From Aurantiacibacter sp. MUD61 (lineage in GTDB: Bacteria > Pseudomonadota > Alphaproteobacteria > Sphingomonadales > Sphingomonadaceae): DNA of 64,000 bases. Under the pieces are notes generated by a model, which saw only the letters and a list, made by a program, of their open reading frames with translations, was not told the origin of the DNA and ran no database searches. Each line of letters begins with the position of its first letter. Positions within the stretch are counted from its first letter, which is position 1. Both the position numbers and the translations under genes were made by a program. Below, in pieces: positions 18,324-26,637 of the stretch. The DNA lies in NCBI RefSeq assembly GCF_027912455.1, contig NZ_CP115446.1, positions 2,875,501 to 2,939,500 of the forward strand. Direction: 5' to 3'.

Positions 18324-19493
18324 TTTGGCCGCTTCGCTCTCCGCGAAAATCTGCACCCCGTCCGGTCCGCGCATGCGCGCGCCGTCGGGATTGGTGCAGT
18401 CATAGGCGATAATCCCGCGATGCTCCATGTCGCGTCCCGTCCACATCGGGTGATCGAGCGAAAGCGCCATATCGGACGCGCCGCCGCTCCAGTGATCGTT
18501 CACCGTCGCGCGCGAGAATTCGTAATCCTTGGAAAAGCTTTGATGCGGCTCGCGCCGGTTGATCAAATGCATGACCCGCATGACGCCTGGCGGCTCGATC
18601 CTCGTAAGCGCGCGCAAATCCGGGTCATCGCGCAGGTCATCGGGCAGCTTCTCGCAAAGCCGCGCTGCGGCCAGTCGCAGCTCTTCCAGCTGCTGTGCAG
18701 CATCGGTGTTGTAGCGCGTGCGACTGGAATAGCGGATGTCTTTCTCCCGCTGGAGCACTTGCGATAGATCTCGCGGCAGTTCTCCGCGAGAGTGAAACAG
18801 ATCGACCTGGTAGATGGTCATGTCGCAGCGTTCGGCAGTGTCGATGACGTGCTGCAGCGGCGTGTTCGAGACGAGGCCGCCGTCCCAATAGGGCTGTCCC
18901 TCGATGATCACCGGCGGAAATCCCGGAGGCAGCGCGCCGCTCGCCATGACGTGTTCCGGCTCCAGCCGCTGTTCGCGGTTGTCGAACCAGCAGAAATTGC
19001 CCGTCAGCACATTCACTGCGCCAAGGCTGACTTTCATCGGCCCGTCGTTCAGCAGGTCGAAGTCGACCAGCTCGAGTAGTGTCTCACGCAGGGGCGAGGT
19101 GTCATACATGCTGATCGTCTGCAGCAGTGCATCGGCACTCGGCGCGAAGAAATTGTGCGGCCGGAAGAACCCCGGCGCACCGATCGTTGCGACGGTACCG
19201 GCCGCAATTTCGTTGAACCAGCGGCGCGCGGGGCCATGATCGGCGGGGGCAATCCCCAGAAGTTCGGAGCTGACCTTCTCCCAGAAGGCGCGCAGCCGCT
19301 CCACGCGCTGCTCGGGAGGGTTTCCGGCGATCAGCGCGGCATTGATCGCACCGATGGATATGCCCGCAACCCAGTCAGGCTCCAGCGCCGCGCCATGCAT
19401 CGCTTCATAGACGCCCGCCTGATAGGCGCCGAGCGCACCGCCGCCTTGCAGAACGAGCACTTGCCTGGATTTCGGTTCGGAGCGCCTGGTCAT
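18321..19493 (-). CDS. Patatin-like phospholipase
   Basis: A 390-residue patatin-family serine hydrolase acting on acyl lipids through a Ser-Asp dyad. The oxyanion loop LQGGGALGAYQAG is at residues 16-28, the nucleophile motif GISIG at 44-48 with Ser46, and the catalytic Asp is in the YWDGGLVSNTPL motif. The C-terminal half resembles the DUF3734 extension common in proteobacterial patatins. An alternative ATG at 19511 would add six residues. Longer starts would include the flotillin terminator at 19532-19561 and are rejected. No signal peptide is seen, so it is probably cytosolic or membrane-associated. Confidence 0.88.
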   Translation of the reverse strand: MTRRSEPKSRQVLVLQGGGALGAYQAGVYEAMHGAALEPDWVAGISIGAINAALIAGNPPEQRVERLRAFWEKVSSELLGIAPADHGPARRWFNEIAAGTVATIGAPGFFRPHNFFAPSADALLQTISMYDTSPLRETLLELVDFDLLNDGPMKVSLGAVNVLTGNFCWFDNREQRLEPEHVMASGALPPGFPPVIIEGQPYWDGGLVSNTPLQHVIDTAERCDMTIYQVDLFHSRGELPRDLSQVLQREKDIRYSSRTRYNTDAAQQLEELRLAAARLCEKLPDDLRDDPDLRALTRIEPPGVMRVMHLINRREPHQSFSKDYEFSRATVNDHWSGGASDMALSLDHPMWTGRDMEHRGIIAYDCTNPDGARMRGPDGVQIFAESEAAK

Positions 19494-19525
19494 GGGGTCG
19501 ATGTGGCCCATGCTTTGCCGCAGTG

Positions 19526-19561
19526 CAACAAAAAGGCCCCCGGCGCGAACCGGGGGCCTTT
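19526..19561 (-). terminator. Rho-independent terminator of the flotillin operon
   Basis: A perfect 12-bp stem (AAAGGCCCCCGG and its inverse) with a 6-base loop is followed on the minus strand by TTTTTGTT. It lies 24 bp past the flotillin stop codon and before the patatin start. Confidence 0.9.
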
Positions 19562-19584
19562 GCTGGATTGAGCCGAGAATAAGC

Positions 19585-21342
19585 TTACTCAGTCGCTTTG
19601 GCGTCCGTATCCTCAGCGTCGCCATCACCGCTTTCGGGATCGAAAAGCGAAGGCAGGTTCTCTGCATCGGTCACTTGTGCGCTCAGCTGCGTCATCGCAT
19701 CCTGATCGCCCTTGGCAGCGCCTTCGACGATCTTGCCGAGCGAGGAGCCGTCGAGGCCCAGCTCTTTCATGAGCCCATCGAGAACCGGTGCCTGTGCGCG
19801 GTAGGCGAGCGCTGCTGCCACCGCATCATTGGCGAGGTTTCCCGAGCCAGCGCCCACGCCTGCGCCGCCGGTCGAGCCGGGTGCGCCAGAGCGCTGGGTG
19901 AGGCCATCGACCTGCACGATCTTGATCGAGTCGATCGCTTCCATCGGCTTGGCGCTTTCGCGGATGACTTCCGGCAGAACCTTCAGCAGGGCAAGCTTAG
20001 TCTGCAGGCTGATCTGGTCCATCGAAAGGATGTTCGCAGCTTCGTTGACGGCGCGCTGGCCCTCGGCTTCCACTTCGAACTTCACACGGTCGGCTTCGGC
20101 GCGCAGTTTCACCGCATCGGCTTCACCCTCTGCCTCGCGGCGAGCGGCTTCAGCGCGGTTGATGGCTGCATCCTTGTCGGCCTCGGCATCGACGCGGATC
20201 TTGATCGCATCACGCTCGGCCTGCTTGGCCGCTTCGATCAGCTCGATCTTCTTCTGACGCTCTGCAATCTCGCTTTCACGCGCTGTTGCGACCTGTTCTT
20301 CGGCTTGCACCGCCTTGGCACGTGCCTCGTCTGCCTCTGCCTTTGCCTGGCTTTCCTCGCGCGACTTGTTCTGGACAGCAATCTGCTGTTCCTGCCGGGC
20401 GATTTCAAGTGCGCGAACCTGGTCGATCCGTGCCTCTTCCACCAGCCGGTCAGCTTCGATCTGCTGAGCATCGACAAGTTTCTTCGCCTCGATCCGTGCC
20501 GCGTCGGCCTCACGCTGGCGCTCGGCCTGCTGGCTGGCGATTTCGGACATTTGCGATGCACGCCGGACTTCGACTTCGCGTTCCTGCTCAAGGCGCGCAT
20601 ATTCGGTATCACGGCTGATCTGGAAGCTGCGCTGGTCGGCTTCGAGGTTCTTGGCCTCCATCTGCACGCGCGTGTCCTGCTCGATGTCGTTACGCAGTTT
20701 CTTGCGCGCCTCGATCTGCTCGGTCAGCTTGGTGAGACCTTCGGCGTCGAAGGCGTTGTTGGCATTGAAATGCTCGATCGAGGTCTGGTCGAGACCGGTC
20801 AGCGAGACCGATTCCAGCTCAAGCCCGTTCATCGCGAGGTCGTTTGACGAGACCTGCTGCACCTTTTGCACGAAGTCGGCACGCTGCTCATGCAGCTCGT
20901 TCATCGTCATACCGGCAGCGACGGAGCGCAGCGCGTCCACGAACTTGCCTTCGACAAGGTCCTTCAGCATTTCCGGCTGCATCGTGCGCTGGCCCAGCGT
21001 CTGCGCGGCCATGGCGATGGCTTCACCATCGGGCTTCACGCGGACATAAAATTCCGCCTTCACGTCGATCCGCAAGCGGTCGAGCGTGATCAGCGCCTCG
21101 GCATCGCGGCGGATCACCGACAGCACGAGCGTGTTCATATTGACCGGCATGGTTTCGTGGAAAATCGGGAAGACAAGCGCGCCGCCATTCATGACGACTT
21201 TTTCCCCGCCGACACCGGTCCGGACAAAGGCGGTCTCCTTCGACGCCCTGCGATAAAGCTTGATGAGGAAGAGGAAGATCGCGATTACCGCAACCACCAC
21301 TCCGATTATGCCGACCATTCCGGCGTCGAACAAACTATCCAT
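19585..21342 (-). CDS. Flotillin/YqiK-family SPFH protein
   Basis: A 585-residue membrane scaffold protein. One N-terminal transmembrane helix (GIIGVVVAVIAIFLFLIKLY) is followed by an SPFH domain (FVRTGVGGEKVVMNGGALVFP, ITLDRLRIDVKAEFYVRV). A long coiled coil from about 200 to 460, rich in Glu, Ala, Arg and Gln, comes next, and then a flotillin C-terminal region (ILSMDQISLQTKLALLKVLP). Flotillins organise membrane microdomains. An AAGGAGAA ribosome-binding site precedes the ATG. The YqiJ-like gene directly upstream mirrors the yqiJ-yqiK pair known from enterobacteria. Confidence 0.9.
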   Translation of the reverse strand: MDSLFDAGMVGIIGVVVAVIAIFLFLIKLYRRASKETAFVRTGVGGEKVVMNGGALVFPIFHETMPVNMNTLVLSVIRRDAEALITLDRLRIDVKAEFYVRVKPDGEAIAMAAQTLGQRTMQPEMLKDLVEGKFVDALRSVAAGMTMNELHEQRADFVQKVQQVSSNDLAMNGLELESVSLTGLDQTSIEHFNANNAFDAEGLTKLTEQIEARKKLRNDIEQDTRVQMEAKNLEADQRSFQISRDTEYARLEQEREVEVRRASQMSEIASQQAERQREADAARIEAKKLVDAQQIEADRLVEEARIDQVRALEIARQEQQIAVQNKSREESQAKAEADEARAKAVQAEEQVATARESEIAERQKKIELIEAAKQAERDAIKIRVDAEADKDAAINRAEAARREAEGEADAVKLRAEADRVKFEVEAEGQRAVNEAANILSMDQISLQTKLALLKVLPEVIRESAKPMEAIDSIKIVQVDGLTQRSGAPGSTGGAGVGAGSGNLANDAVAAALAYRAQAPVLDGLMKELGLDGSSLGKIVEGAAKGDQDAMTQLSAQVTDAENLPSLFDPESGDGDAEDTDAKATE

Positions 21343-21384
21343 TTCTTCTCCTTATTGTGAACTGGTGGACTGGCCTGAGCGTGC

Positions 21385-22035
21385 TCAATTCCCCATCGGG
21401 GCGAGCTTGCGCTCGGCCAGCGGCACACCGAAGAACACATTCCCCTCCCGGCGTACCAATAGAACTTCATCTCCAGCGGGGATCACGCTGGCATCCTCAT
21501 GCGGCTCAACCATGACATAATGCGTCTGGCCGTGATGATCGCGCACCCGTGCGCGGGCGGCAGAGCCTTTCTCCGACGTGCCATCGGTGATGACGGCGCG
21601 CTTTCCGACCAGCGTGTTGAGGCTGACCGCGCTTGTTTCATCCTGCGGCAGCAGGCGACCGAGCGGCCGAACCAGCGTGGCGGTGACAGGGATGCTGGCA
21701 CCCCCGGCAATCAGCGCGGCGAGCCAGGCAAACAGCGGCGTTCCGGTCAGGTCCGTAGCAAAGGCCTGAATGCTCATCCCGATGACGGCGAAAAGCAACA
21801 GGTAGACAATCAGCCACACGAAGAACGGCACTTTACCAAGCCCGAGCAGGGTCGTGATTGCTCCGCCAATCCCGGCAGAGGTCGGATCGGCAATTTCCCC
21901 GTCGGCGCCGGCATCGAGATCGACATCGCCGCCAAAATCGAAATCGCCCAGCCCGATCACCTGCAAAAGCGTAAGCAAAGCCATTACCCCCAGCGCGATG
22001 GCGAAGGGCAGGTTATAATCGGCAAACAGGCTCAT
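21385..22035 (-). CDS. YqiJ-like membrane protein with OB-fold
   Basis: A 216-residue protein with hydrophobic segments at the N-terminus and middle (LPFAIALGVMALLTLLQVIG, VPFFVWLIVYLLLFAVIGM, WLAALIAGGASIP). A soluble C-terminal domain follows, starting at SLNTLVGKRAVITDGTS, that looks like the OB-fold of the NfeD/YqiJ class. It precedes the flotillin gene by about 40 bp on the same strand. NfeD-like partners are known to work with SPFH proteins, so the two very likely form one membrane complex. Confidence 0.8.
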   Translation of the reverse strand: MSLFADYNLPFAIALGVMALLTLLQVIGLGDFDFGGDVDLDAGADGEIADPTSAGIGGAITTLLGLGKVPFFVWLIVYLLLFAVIGMSIQAFATDLTGTPLFAWLAALIAGGASIPVTATLVRPLGRLLPQDETSAVSLNTLVGKRAVITDGTSEKGSAARARVRDHHGQTHYVMVEPHEDASVIPAGDEVLLVRREGNVFFGVPLAERKLAPMGN

Positions 22036-22215
22036 CTCTCTCCTCGCCGCGCGGCGTTATCCCGCGGGCGTCCTTATGTTTATCGGGTTTTTAGGAGAAC
22101 CCCCTCCGTCCTCATTCATATAGGGGAAATGCCGGTAAAAAGCCAGAAAAACCGGACGAATTGAGTCCGATTTTCGGGATTCACAGCCGTCGTAATATGC
22201 GCCTATATAACAGGT

Positions 22216-22695
22216 ATGCTCCGCTGGCTTATCCCGCTCACGATTTTGGCGATTTCGCTGCCCGCAACCGCGCGCGACAGCCTTGGCGTGTTTGGCGATT
22301 GGGGCGCTTTCCGCGATCCCGAAACGCCGCGCTGTTATGCAATCGCGGCGGCAGAAGGCGGCGCGGGGCTCGACTTCGTGCCTTTCGCCAGTGTGGGCAC
22401 GTGGCCTGATCGAAATGTGCGCGGGCAGGTGCATTTTCGCCTGAGCCGCGAATTGTCCGACAATCCCCGCGTGGCCCTCGCCGTGGGCGGACGGCGCTTC
22501 GTCCTCACTGCAGGCGAAGGCGATGCCTGGGCGACCGACGTGCGCGCGGATGGGGAAATCGTTTCCGCCATGCGTTCTGCCAGCCGCATGACCATCAGCG
22601 CGACAGATGCCCGCGGCAATCGGTTTACCGATCGCTACAGCCTTGATGGCGCGGCAACCGCCATGGACGCAGCACGGGTTGGCTGCGCGCAGTAG
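22216..22695 (+). CDS. IalB-like secreted protein
   Basis: A 159-residue protein with a signal peptide (LRWLIPLTILAISLPATA). The mature start, LGVFGDWGAFRDPETPRCYAIA, resembles the invasion-associated locus B family, followed by a beta-rich body and a C-terminal Cys (ARVGCAQ) that could pair with the earlier one. A TATATAA sequence ends only six bases before the ATG, suggesting a leaderless mRNA. It is probably periplasmic. The family link is moderate and the function unknown. Confidence 0.6.
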   Translation: MLRWLIPLTILAISLPATARDSLGVFGDWGAFRDPETPRCYAIAAAEGGAGLDFVPFASVGTWPDRNVRGQVHFRLSRELSDNPRVALAVGGRRFVLTAGEGDAWATDVRADGEIVSAMRSASRMTISATDARGNRFTDRYSLDGAATAMDAARVGCAQ

Positions 22696-22743
22696 CGGCA
22701 AAGCTAGCCAAGGCGGACAAGTCGCACTATATGCGCGCCACCC

Positions 22744-23985
22744 ATGGCAGATACGACACTCATGAGCATTCCGGGGCAGGTTGACCCCGTTCCCGTCGCG
22801 CGTGACATCACGCCGCGCGAAGATGGCCGCGTGGACCTGATCGGTCTGCCGAAGAAAGACATCGCAGCCCTGTTTGAAGGCGCCGGCCTCGATGCGCGGC
22901 AGGCGAAGCTGCGCTCCAAGCAGGTCTTCCACTGGCTCTACCATCGCGGCGTCACCGATTTCGAGGCGATGACCGATATCGCCAAGACCATGCGCCCATG
23001 GCTCACCGAACGGTTTGTGATCGGCCGGCCCGAAGTGGTCGAGGCGCAGCATTCGACCGACGGCACGCGCAAGTGGCTCCTTAAAACCGCTGATGGCCAC
23101 GAATTCGAGATGGTCTTCATCCCCGATGCCGATCGCGGAACCTTGTGCGTTTCCAGCCAGGTCGGATGCACGCTCAATTGCCGCTTCTGCCACACCGGCA
23201 CCATGCGCCTGGTGCGCAACCTCACGCCGGGCGAAATCGTCGGCCAGGTCATGCTCGCGCGCGATGCGCTGGGCGAATGGCCCAAGGGCAAGATGGATTT
23301 CGCCGAAGAGGAAAGCGAAGCCGAATACACCGCCGATGGCCGCCTGCTCACCAACATCGTGATGATGGGCATGGGTGAGCCGCTGTACAATTTCGACAAT
23401 GTGAAAAGCGCGCTGCAGCTGGTGATGGATGGCGACGGCCTGGCCCTCTCCAAGCGCCGCATCACGCTGTCCACCAGCGGCGTTGTCCCGGCGATGGAGC
23501 GCTGCGGACAGGAGATCGGCGTGAACCTTGCCGTCTCGCTCCATGCGGTGACCAAGGACATTCGTGACGAGATCGTGCCGATCAACAAGAAATACGGCAT
23601 CGAGGAATTGCTGCAGGCCTGCGCCGATTATCCGGGCGCCAGCAACGCACGCCGCATTACCTTCGAATACGTCATGCTGAAGGACAAGAACGACAGCGAC
23701 GAAGATGCGCGCGAGCTTGTCCGCCTGCTGAAGGAATACAAGCTTCCCGCGAAGGTGAACCTCATTCCTTTCAACCCTTGGCCGGGTGCCGTCTACGAGT
23801 GCTCAACGCCGGAGCGGATCAAGGCCTTCTCTAACATCGTGTTCGAAGGCGGCATTAGCGCACCCGTGCGCACCCCGCGCGGACGCGATATCGATGCGGC
23901 GTGCGGCCAGCTGAAAACCGCCGCAGAGAAGAAAAGCCGTGCCCAGCGCGATCGCGAAGCGGCTGAGGATGCTCAGGCTGGCTGA
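22744..23985 (+). CDS. rlmN: 23S rRNA (adenine-2503-C2) methyltransferase RlmN
   Basis: A 413-residue radical SAM enzyme that methylates C2 of A2503 in 23S rRNA and A37 in some tRNAs. The iron-sulfur cluster cysteines are in GCTLNCRFC at residues 142, 146 and 149. The C-terminal Cys in DIDAACGQL is positioned as the methyl-carrying Cys. Other family parts are [31 protein letters not shown] and STSGVVPAM. Its last 13 bp overlap the 3' end of the convergent DUF418 gene. Confidence 0.97.
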   Translation: MADTTLMSIPGQVDPVPVARDITPREDGRVDLIGLPKKDIAALFEGAGLDARQAKLRSKQVFHWLYHRGVTDFEAMTDIAKTMRPWLTERFVIGRPEVVEAQHSTDGTRKWLLKTADGHEFEMVFIPDADRGTLCVSSQVGCTLNCRFCHTGTMRLVRNLTPGEIVGQVMLARDALGEWPKGKMDFAEEESEAEYTADGRLLTNIVMMGMGEPLYNFDNVKSALQLVMDGDGLALSKRRITLSTSGVVPAMERCGQEIGVNLAVSLHAVTKDIRDEIVPINKKYGIEELLQACADYPGASNARRITFEYVMLKDKNDSDEDARELVRLLKEYKLPAKVNLIPFNPWPGAVYECSTPERIKAFSNIVFEGGISAPVRTPRGRDIDAACGQLKTAAEKKSRAQRDREAAEDAQAG

Positions 23986-25202
23986 GGGCGCCCTTCCGGC
24001 GGGTTCCGGATATCCGTGAACTTGCCATAGGTCAGCCCCCGCCAAAGCCATTCCAATGGCCCGAACCTGTATCGCGCCAGCCAGAGGTGGCTGAACGCTA
24101 CCTGCGCAATAAAGAACAGCACGGCCGCCATAAGGGCCGTCTGCGGCTCGATGGTTCCTGCCAGCGCCATGCCGCCGTGAAAGCCGTAAAGGACAAATCC
24201 GATAAAGACGCCTTGGACCATGTAGTTGGTCAGCGCCATACGCCCAACAGGGGCGAAAGGCACCACCATGCTGCGCAGCGTTGGCGAATTGAAGAACAGG
24301 ATTAGGCCGATGCCATAACCCATCGCGAGCGCATAGGAACTGCCTGCGTGCAGCAGGCCACCCAGCAGCTCGTTCTCGAAAATGTGAGCGGCATAAAGCC
24401 CTTCGAATATAAGTCCGACAAGTAGGAATACGAAGAAAGCCCTGCGCAGCTTTGGAAGCTTCTCAGGGATGTTGTCGAGCCAGCCAGACCGCACGATGCT
24501 CGCGCCGATGAGAAAGCGGCCAAGGGCGTAAAAAACCCAATTGCTGATCGCGAGGCTCTTGATGCCCCCGACCCAGAAGAGCTGCCAAGCCTCAGCAACC
24601 CATTCCGGATAGGTTCCACCCACGAACACCGCGTTACGGGCGGCAGCAGCCTCTTTCGTGAAAGCCTGTTCGCCGATAGCCTCGAACCCTCCGACCTGAG
24701 CCAGATATTCGAGCACGGGGCGCGCAAAAACCAGAAGGAGGCCAAGCCCCAACATGACCCGGAAGGGCAGATTGCGCAGCAGGAACAGCAATATCCCCGC
24801 CAAGGAATATATGAACAGGATGTCCCACGGCCAGATCAGCAGGATATTCACCAGGCCGAACGCCATCAGGATGAATAGCCGCCGCAGGTAAGTTGCCGAG
24901 AAAGCGCCACCGCGATCTTTTATCCGTTGCATCTGCACCCAGAAGCCCATGCCGAACAGAGTCGCAAAAGTGGTGTTTGCCTTGTCCGACACGAGCCAAT
25001 CGACCGCAAACAGGATCGGTGCATGCACAGGATCTTCAAAAATTGCATCCATGCGCGGGACCGGCGTCGACAGTAAGACTATCGAAAACCAGAACAAGTT
25101 GGCGATCAGCACGCCGAGCAGCGCAAAGCCGCGCAGAACGTCCAATTCACCGATCCGTTCACCCGATGTGACGGGCGCGAGCCCAGCAGAATGTGATGTC
25201 AT
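23973..25202 (-). CDS. DUF418 integral membrane protein
   Basis: A 409-residue polytopic membrane protein. The N-terminal [22 protein letters not shown] and [20 protein letters not shown], and the C-terminal part with [18 protein letters not shown] and [24 protein letters not shown], are the DUF418 pattern. About ten hydrophobic segments are visible. The start at [10 protein letters not shown] is chosen because the open frame upstream runs antisense to the adjacent methyltransferase. The family's substrate or role is unknown; it is related to acyltransferase-like membrane proteins. It converges with and overlaps rlmN. Confidence 0.85.
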   Translation of the reverse strand: MTSHSAGLAPVTSGERIGELDVLRGFALLGVLIANLFWFSIVLLSTPVPRMDAIFEDPVHAPILFAVDWLVSDKANTTFATLFGMGFWVQMQRIKDRGGAFSATYLRRLFILMAFGLVNILLIWPWDILFIYSLAGILLFLLRNLPFRVMLGLGLLLVFARPVLEYLAQVGGFEAIGEQAFTKEAAAARNAVFVGGTYPEWVAEAWQLFWVGGIKSLAISNWVFYALGRFLIGASIVRSGWLDNIPEKLPKLRRAFFVFLLVGLIFEGLYAAHIFENELLGGLLHAGSSYALAMGYGIGLILFFNSPTLRSMVVPFAPVGRMALTNYMVQGVFIGFVLYGFHGGMALAGTIEPQTALMAAVLFFIAQVAFSHLWLARYRFGPLEWLWRGLTYGKFTDIRNPPEGRPQPA

Positions 25203-25274
25203 GTAAATTCCCCCCGCAGCAATCCTAAGTGCCATCTCTTGCTTTGCCCAGCCTGAAACCGCATTCACCGATTG

Positions 25275-25868
25275 ATGACCGATCCCGCGACCATCGATTT
25301 CTACGAGAAAGCCGCTCCACGTTTCACTCTGGATCCCGGACAAGCACCAAGCCGTGATCTCGACGCCTTCCTCAGCCTGTTGGAGCCAGGCGCACGCATT
25401 CTGGAACTGGGTTGCGGAGGCGGGCGGGATGCTGCCCGGATGCTGGAGCTGGGCTTCGAGGTCGATGCGACCGATGGTGTCGCTGCCATGGTTCGCAAAG
25501 CCAACGAGCGATTTGACGTGGGTGCGCGTCTTATGCGCTTCGATGAACTCAAAGCCGAGGCCGAGTACGATGCCATCTGGGCGCATGCCTGCCTGCTGCA
25601 TGTCGCACGCGCCGAGCTCCCCGATATTCTCGGCCGTATCCATCGCGCATTGCGGCCCGGCGGATGGCATTATGCGAGCTATAAACTCGGCGATGGCGAA
25701 GGACGCTGCCTGCTCGGTCGGTTGCACAATTTTCCCGATCGCGAATGGATCGTGGAACGCTATCGCGAGGCGGACTTTACGATCGCGGAGGAGCGCATCT
25801 GGGAGGGCGAAGGGGCCGATGGAACGGTGCGCGACTGGATTGCGATTACGGCACATAAGCACCACTGA
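25275..25868 (+). CDS. Class I SAM-dependent methyltransferase
   Basis: A 197-residue soluble methyltransferase. Motif I is ARILELGCGGGRDAARMLELG, the acidic motif is VDATDGVAAMV, and motif IV is YDAIWAHACLLHV, in the style of TehB and similar small-molecule methyltransferases. The ATG at 25275 directly follows an in-frame TTG; the ATG is preferred. It is divergent from the DUF418 gene with about 70 bp between starts. The substrate is unknown. Confidence 0.82.
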   Translation: MTDPATIDFYEKAAPRFTLDPGQAPSRDLDAFLSLLEPGARILELGCGGGRDAARMLELGFEVDATDGVAAMVRKANERFDVGARLMRFDELKAEAEYDAIWAHACLLHVARAELPDILGRIHRALRPGGWHYASYKLGDGEGRCLLGRLHNFPDREWIVERYREADFTIAEERIWEGEGADGTVRDWIAITAHKHH

Positions 25869-25998
25869 TCGCAGCAGAAAAACACTTCGTCTCTGAATGG
25901 AAATCCCAACGATCTGTTCATCTGCGGTTGGGTTTTACTGAACGATACATCCTTTTCACCGACACCGCACGTGTCGAATCGGAAAGGTAAATGAGGCC

Positions 25999-26472
25999 AT
26001 GAAGAAACCATTGCTCGCTCTCGCTGCAGCCACTGCGCTGGCTCTCCCCGCAACACCCGCCATGGCGCAGGGTGGCCCGCCTGCTTGGGCCCCGGCACAT
26101 GGCTATCACAACAACCACTCCGGTTATGATCGGTACGACCGCTACGACCGGTGCGACCGTTACGAGCGCCGCCGCGATCGCCGCGCCTGCCGCCGCGACC
26201 AGCGCCGGGACCGGGTGTATGACGACCGTGGACGCTATTACGAACCGCGCCGTGTGCGCCGTGGTGACCGTGTCTGGCAGGGCCGCGACGGCCGTTACTA
26301 TTGCGAACGCGATAACGGCACGACCGGCCTCATCATCGGTGCCGCAGGTGGCGCCCTCATCGGCCGCGAAATCGACGGTGGGCGCGACCGCACCGTTGGC
26401 ACGATCCTTGGCGCGGCTCTCGGTGGCCTGCTGGGTCGCGAGATCGACCGCGGTGAAGCACGCTGCCGTTAA
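25999..26472 (+). CDS. Glycine-zipper 2TM outer-membrane-type protein
   Basis: A 157-residue exported protein with a signal peptide ending TPAMAQ. The middle carries a tandem YDR-type repeat (YDRYDRYDRCDRYERRRDRR) that makes the region extremely basic and Arg- and Tyr-rich. The C-terminal glycine zipper (GTTGLIIGAAGGALIGREI, then GTILGAALGGLLGREID) is typical of the 17-kDa surface antigen/2TM family that inserts in membranes. It is monocistronic, followed by a strong terminator at 26543. The role is probably envelope integrity or stress, inferred from the family. Confidence 0.75.
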   Translation: MKKPLLALAAATALALPATPAMAQGGPPAWAPAHGYHNNHSGYDRYDRYDRCDRYERRRDRRACRRDQRRDRVYDDRGRYYEPRRVRRGDRVWQGRDGRYYCERDNGTTGLIIGAAGGALIGREIDGGRDRTVGTILGAALGGLLGREIDRGEARCR

Positions 26473-26542
26473 TTCCTAACCTCTAACGGGCCTCATGTAA
26501 CAGCGCGCCCTTCCTGCGCGAAGATATGAGTGCCCCCAAAGC

Positions 26543-26580
26543 AACGCCGTCGCTCTCCCCCCTCCGAGCGGCGGCGTTTT
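26543..26580 (+). terminator. Rho-independent terminator before the NAD synthetase gene
   Basis: AACGCCGTCGCTC and GAGCGGCGGCGTT form a 13-bp stem with one G-T pair, ending in TTTT. It closes the glycine-zipper transcription unit and isolates the downstream gene, whose promoter must therefore lie in 26581-26637. Confidence 0.85.
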
Positions 26581-26608
26581 GCGTTTCTAATTCCATCGAC
26601 CTTGCAGA

Positions 26609-26629
26609 GAGTATCCTTTTCGGATACTC
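26609..26629. promoter_or_regulatory. Perfect palindrome, candidate operator of the HTH-NAD synthetase gene
   Basis: GAGTATCC and GGATACTC are perfect 8-bp inverted arms around a 5-base spacer, ending 8 bp before the ATG at 26638. A TTGCAG at 26602 and TACTCG at 26625, 17 bp apart, could be the promoter, which would make the mRNA nearly leaderless. The position suits autorepression by the encoded HTH domain. This is an inference. Confidence 0.55.
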
Positions 26630-26637
26630 GCCGTCTC

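Noticed and set aside
19492-20847. A 451-codon plus-strand frame opposite the flotillin gene
   Set aside because: It has Leu- and Phe-rich runs produced by antisense reading of the coiled-coil codons.
22057-23544. A 495-codon minus-strand frame opposite rlmN
   Set aside because: Shadow of rlmN; the real features there are rlmN and the IalB-like gene.
25203-25865. N-terminal extension of the DUF418 protein
   Set aside because: It lies opposite the methyltransferase gene; the conserved protein begins at 25202.
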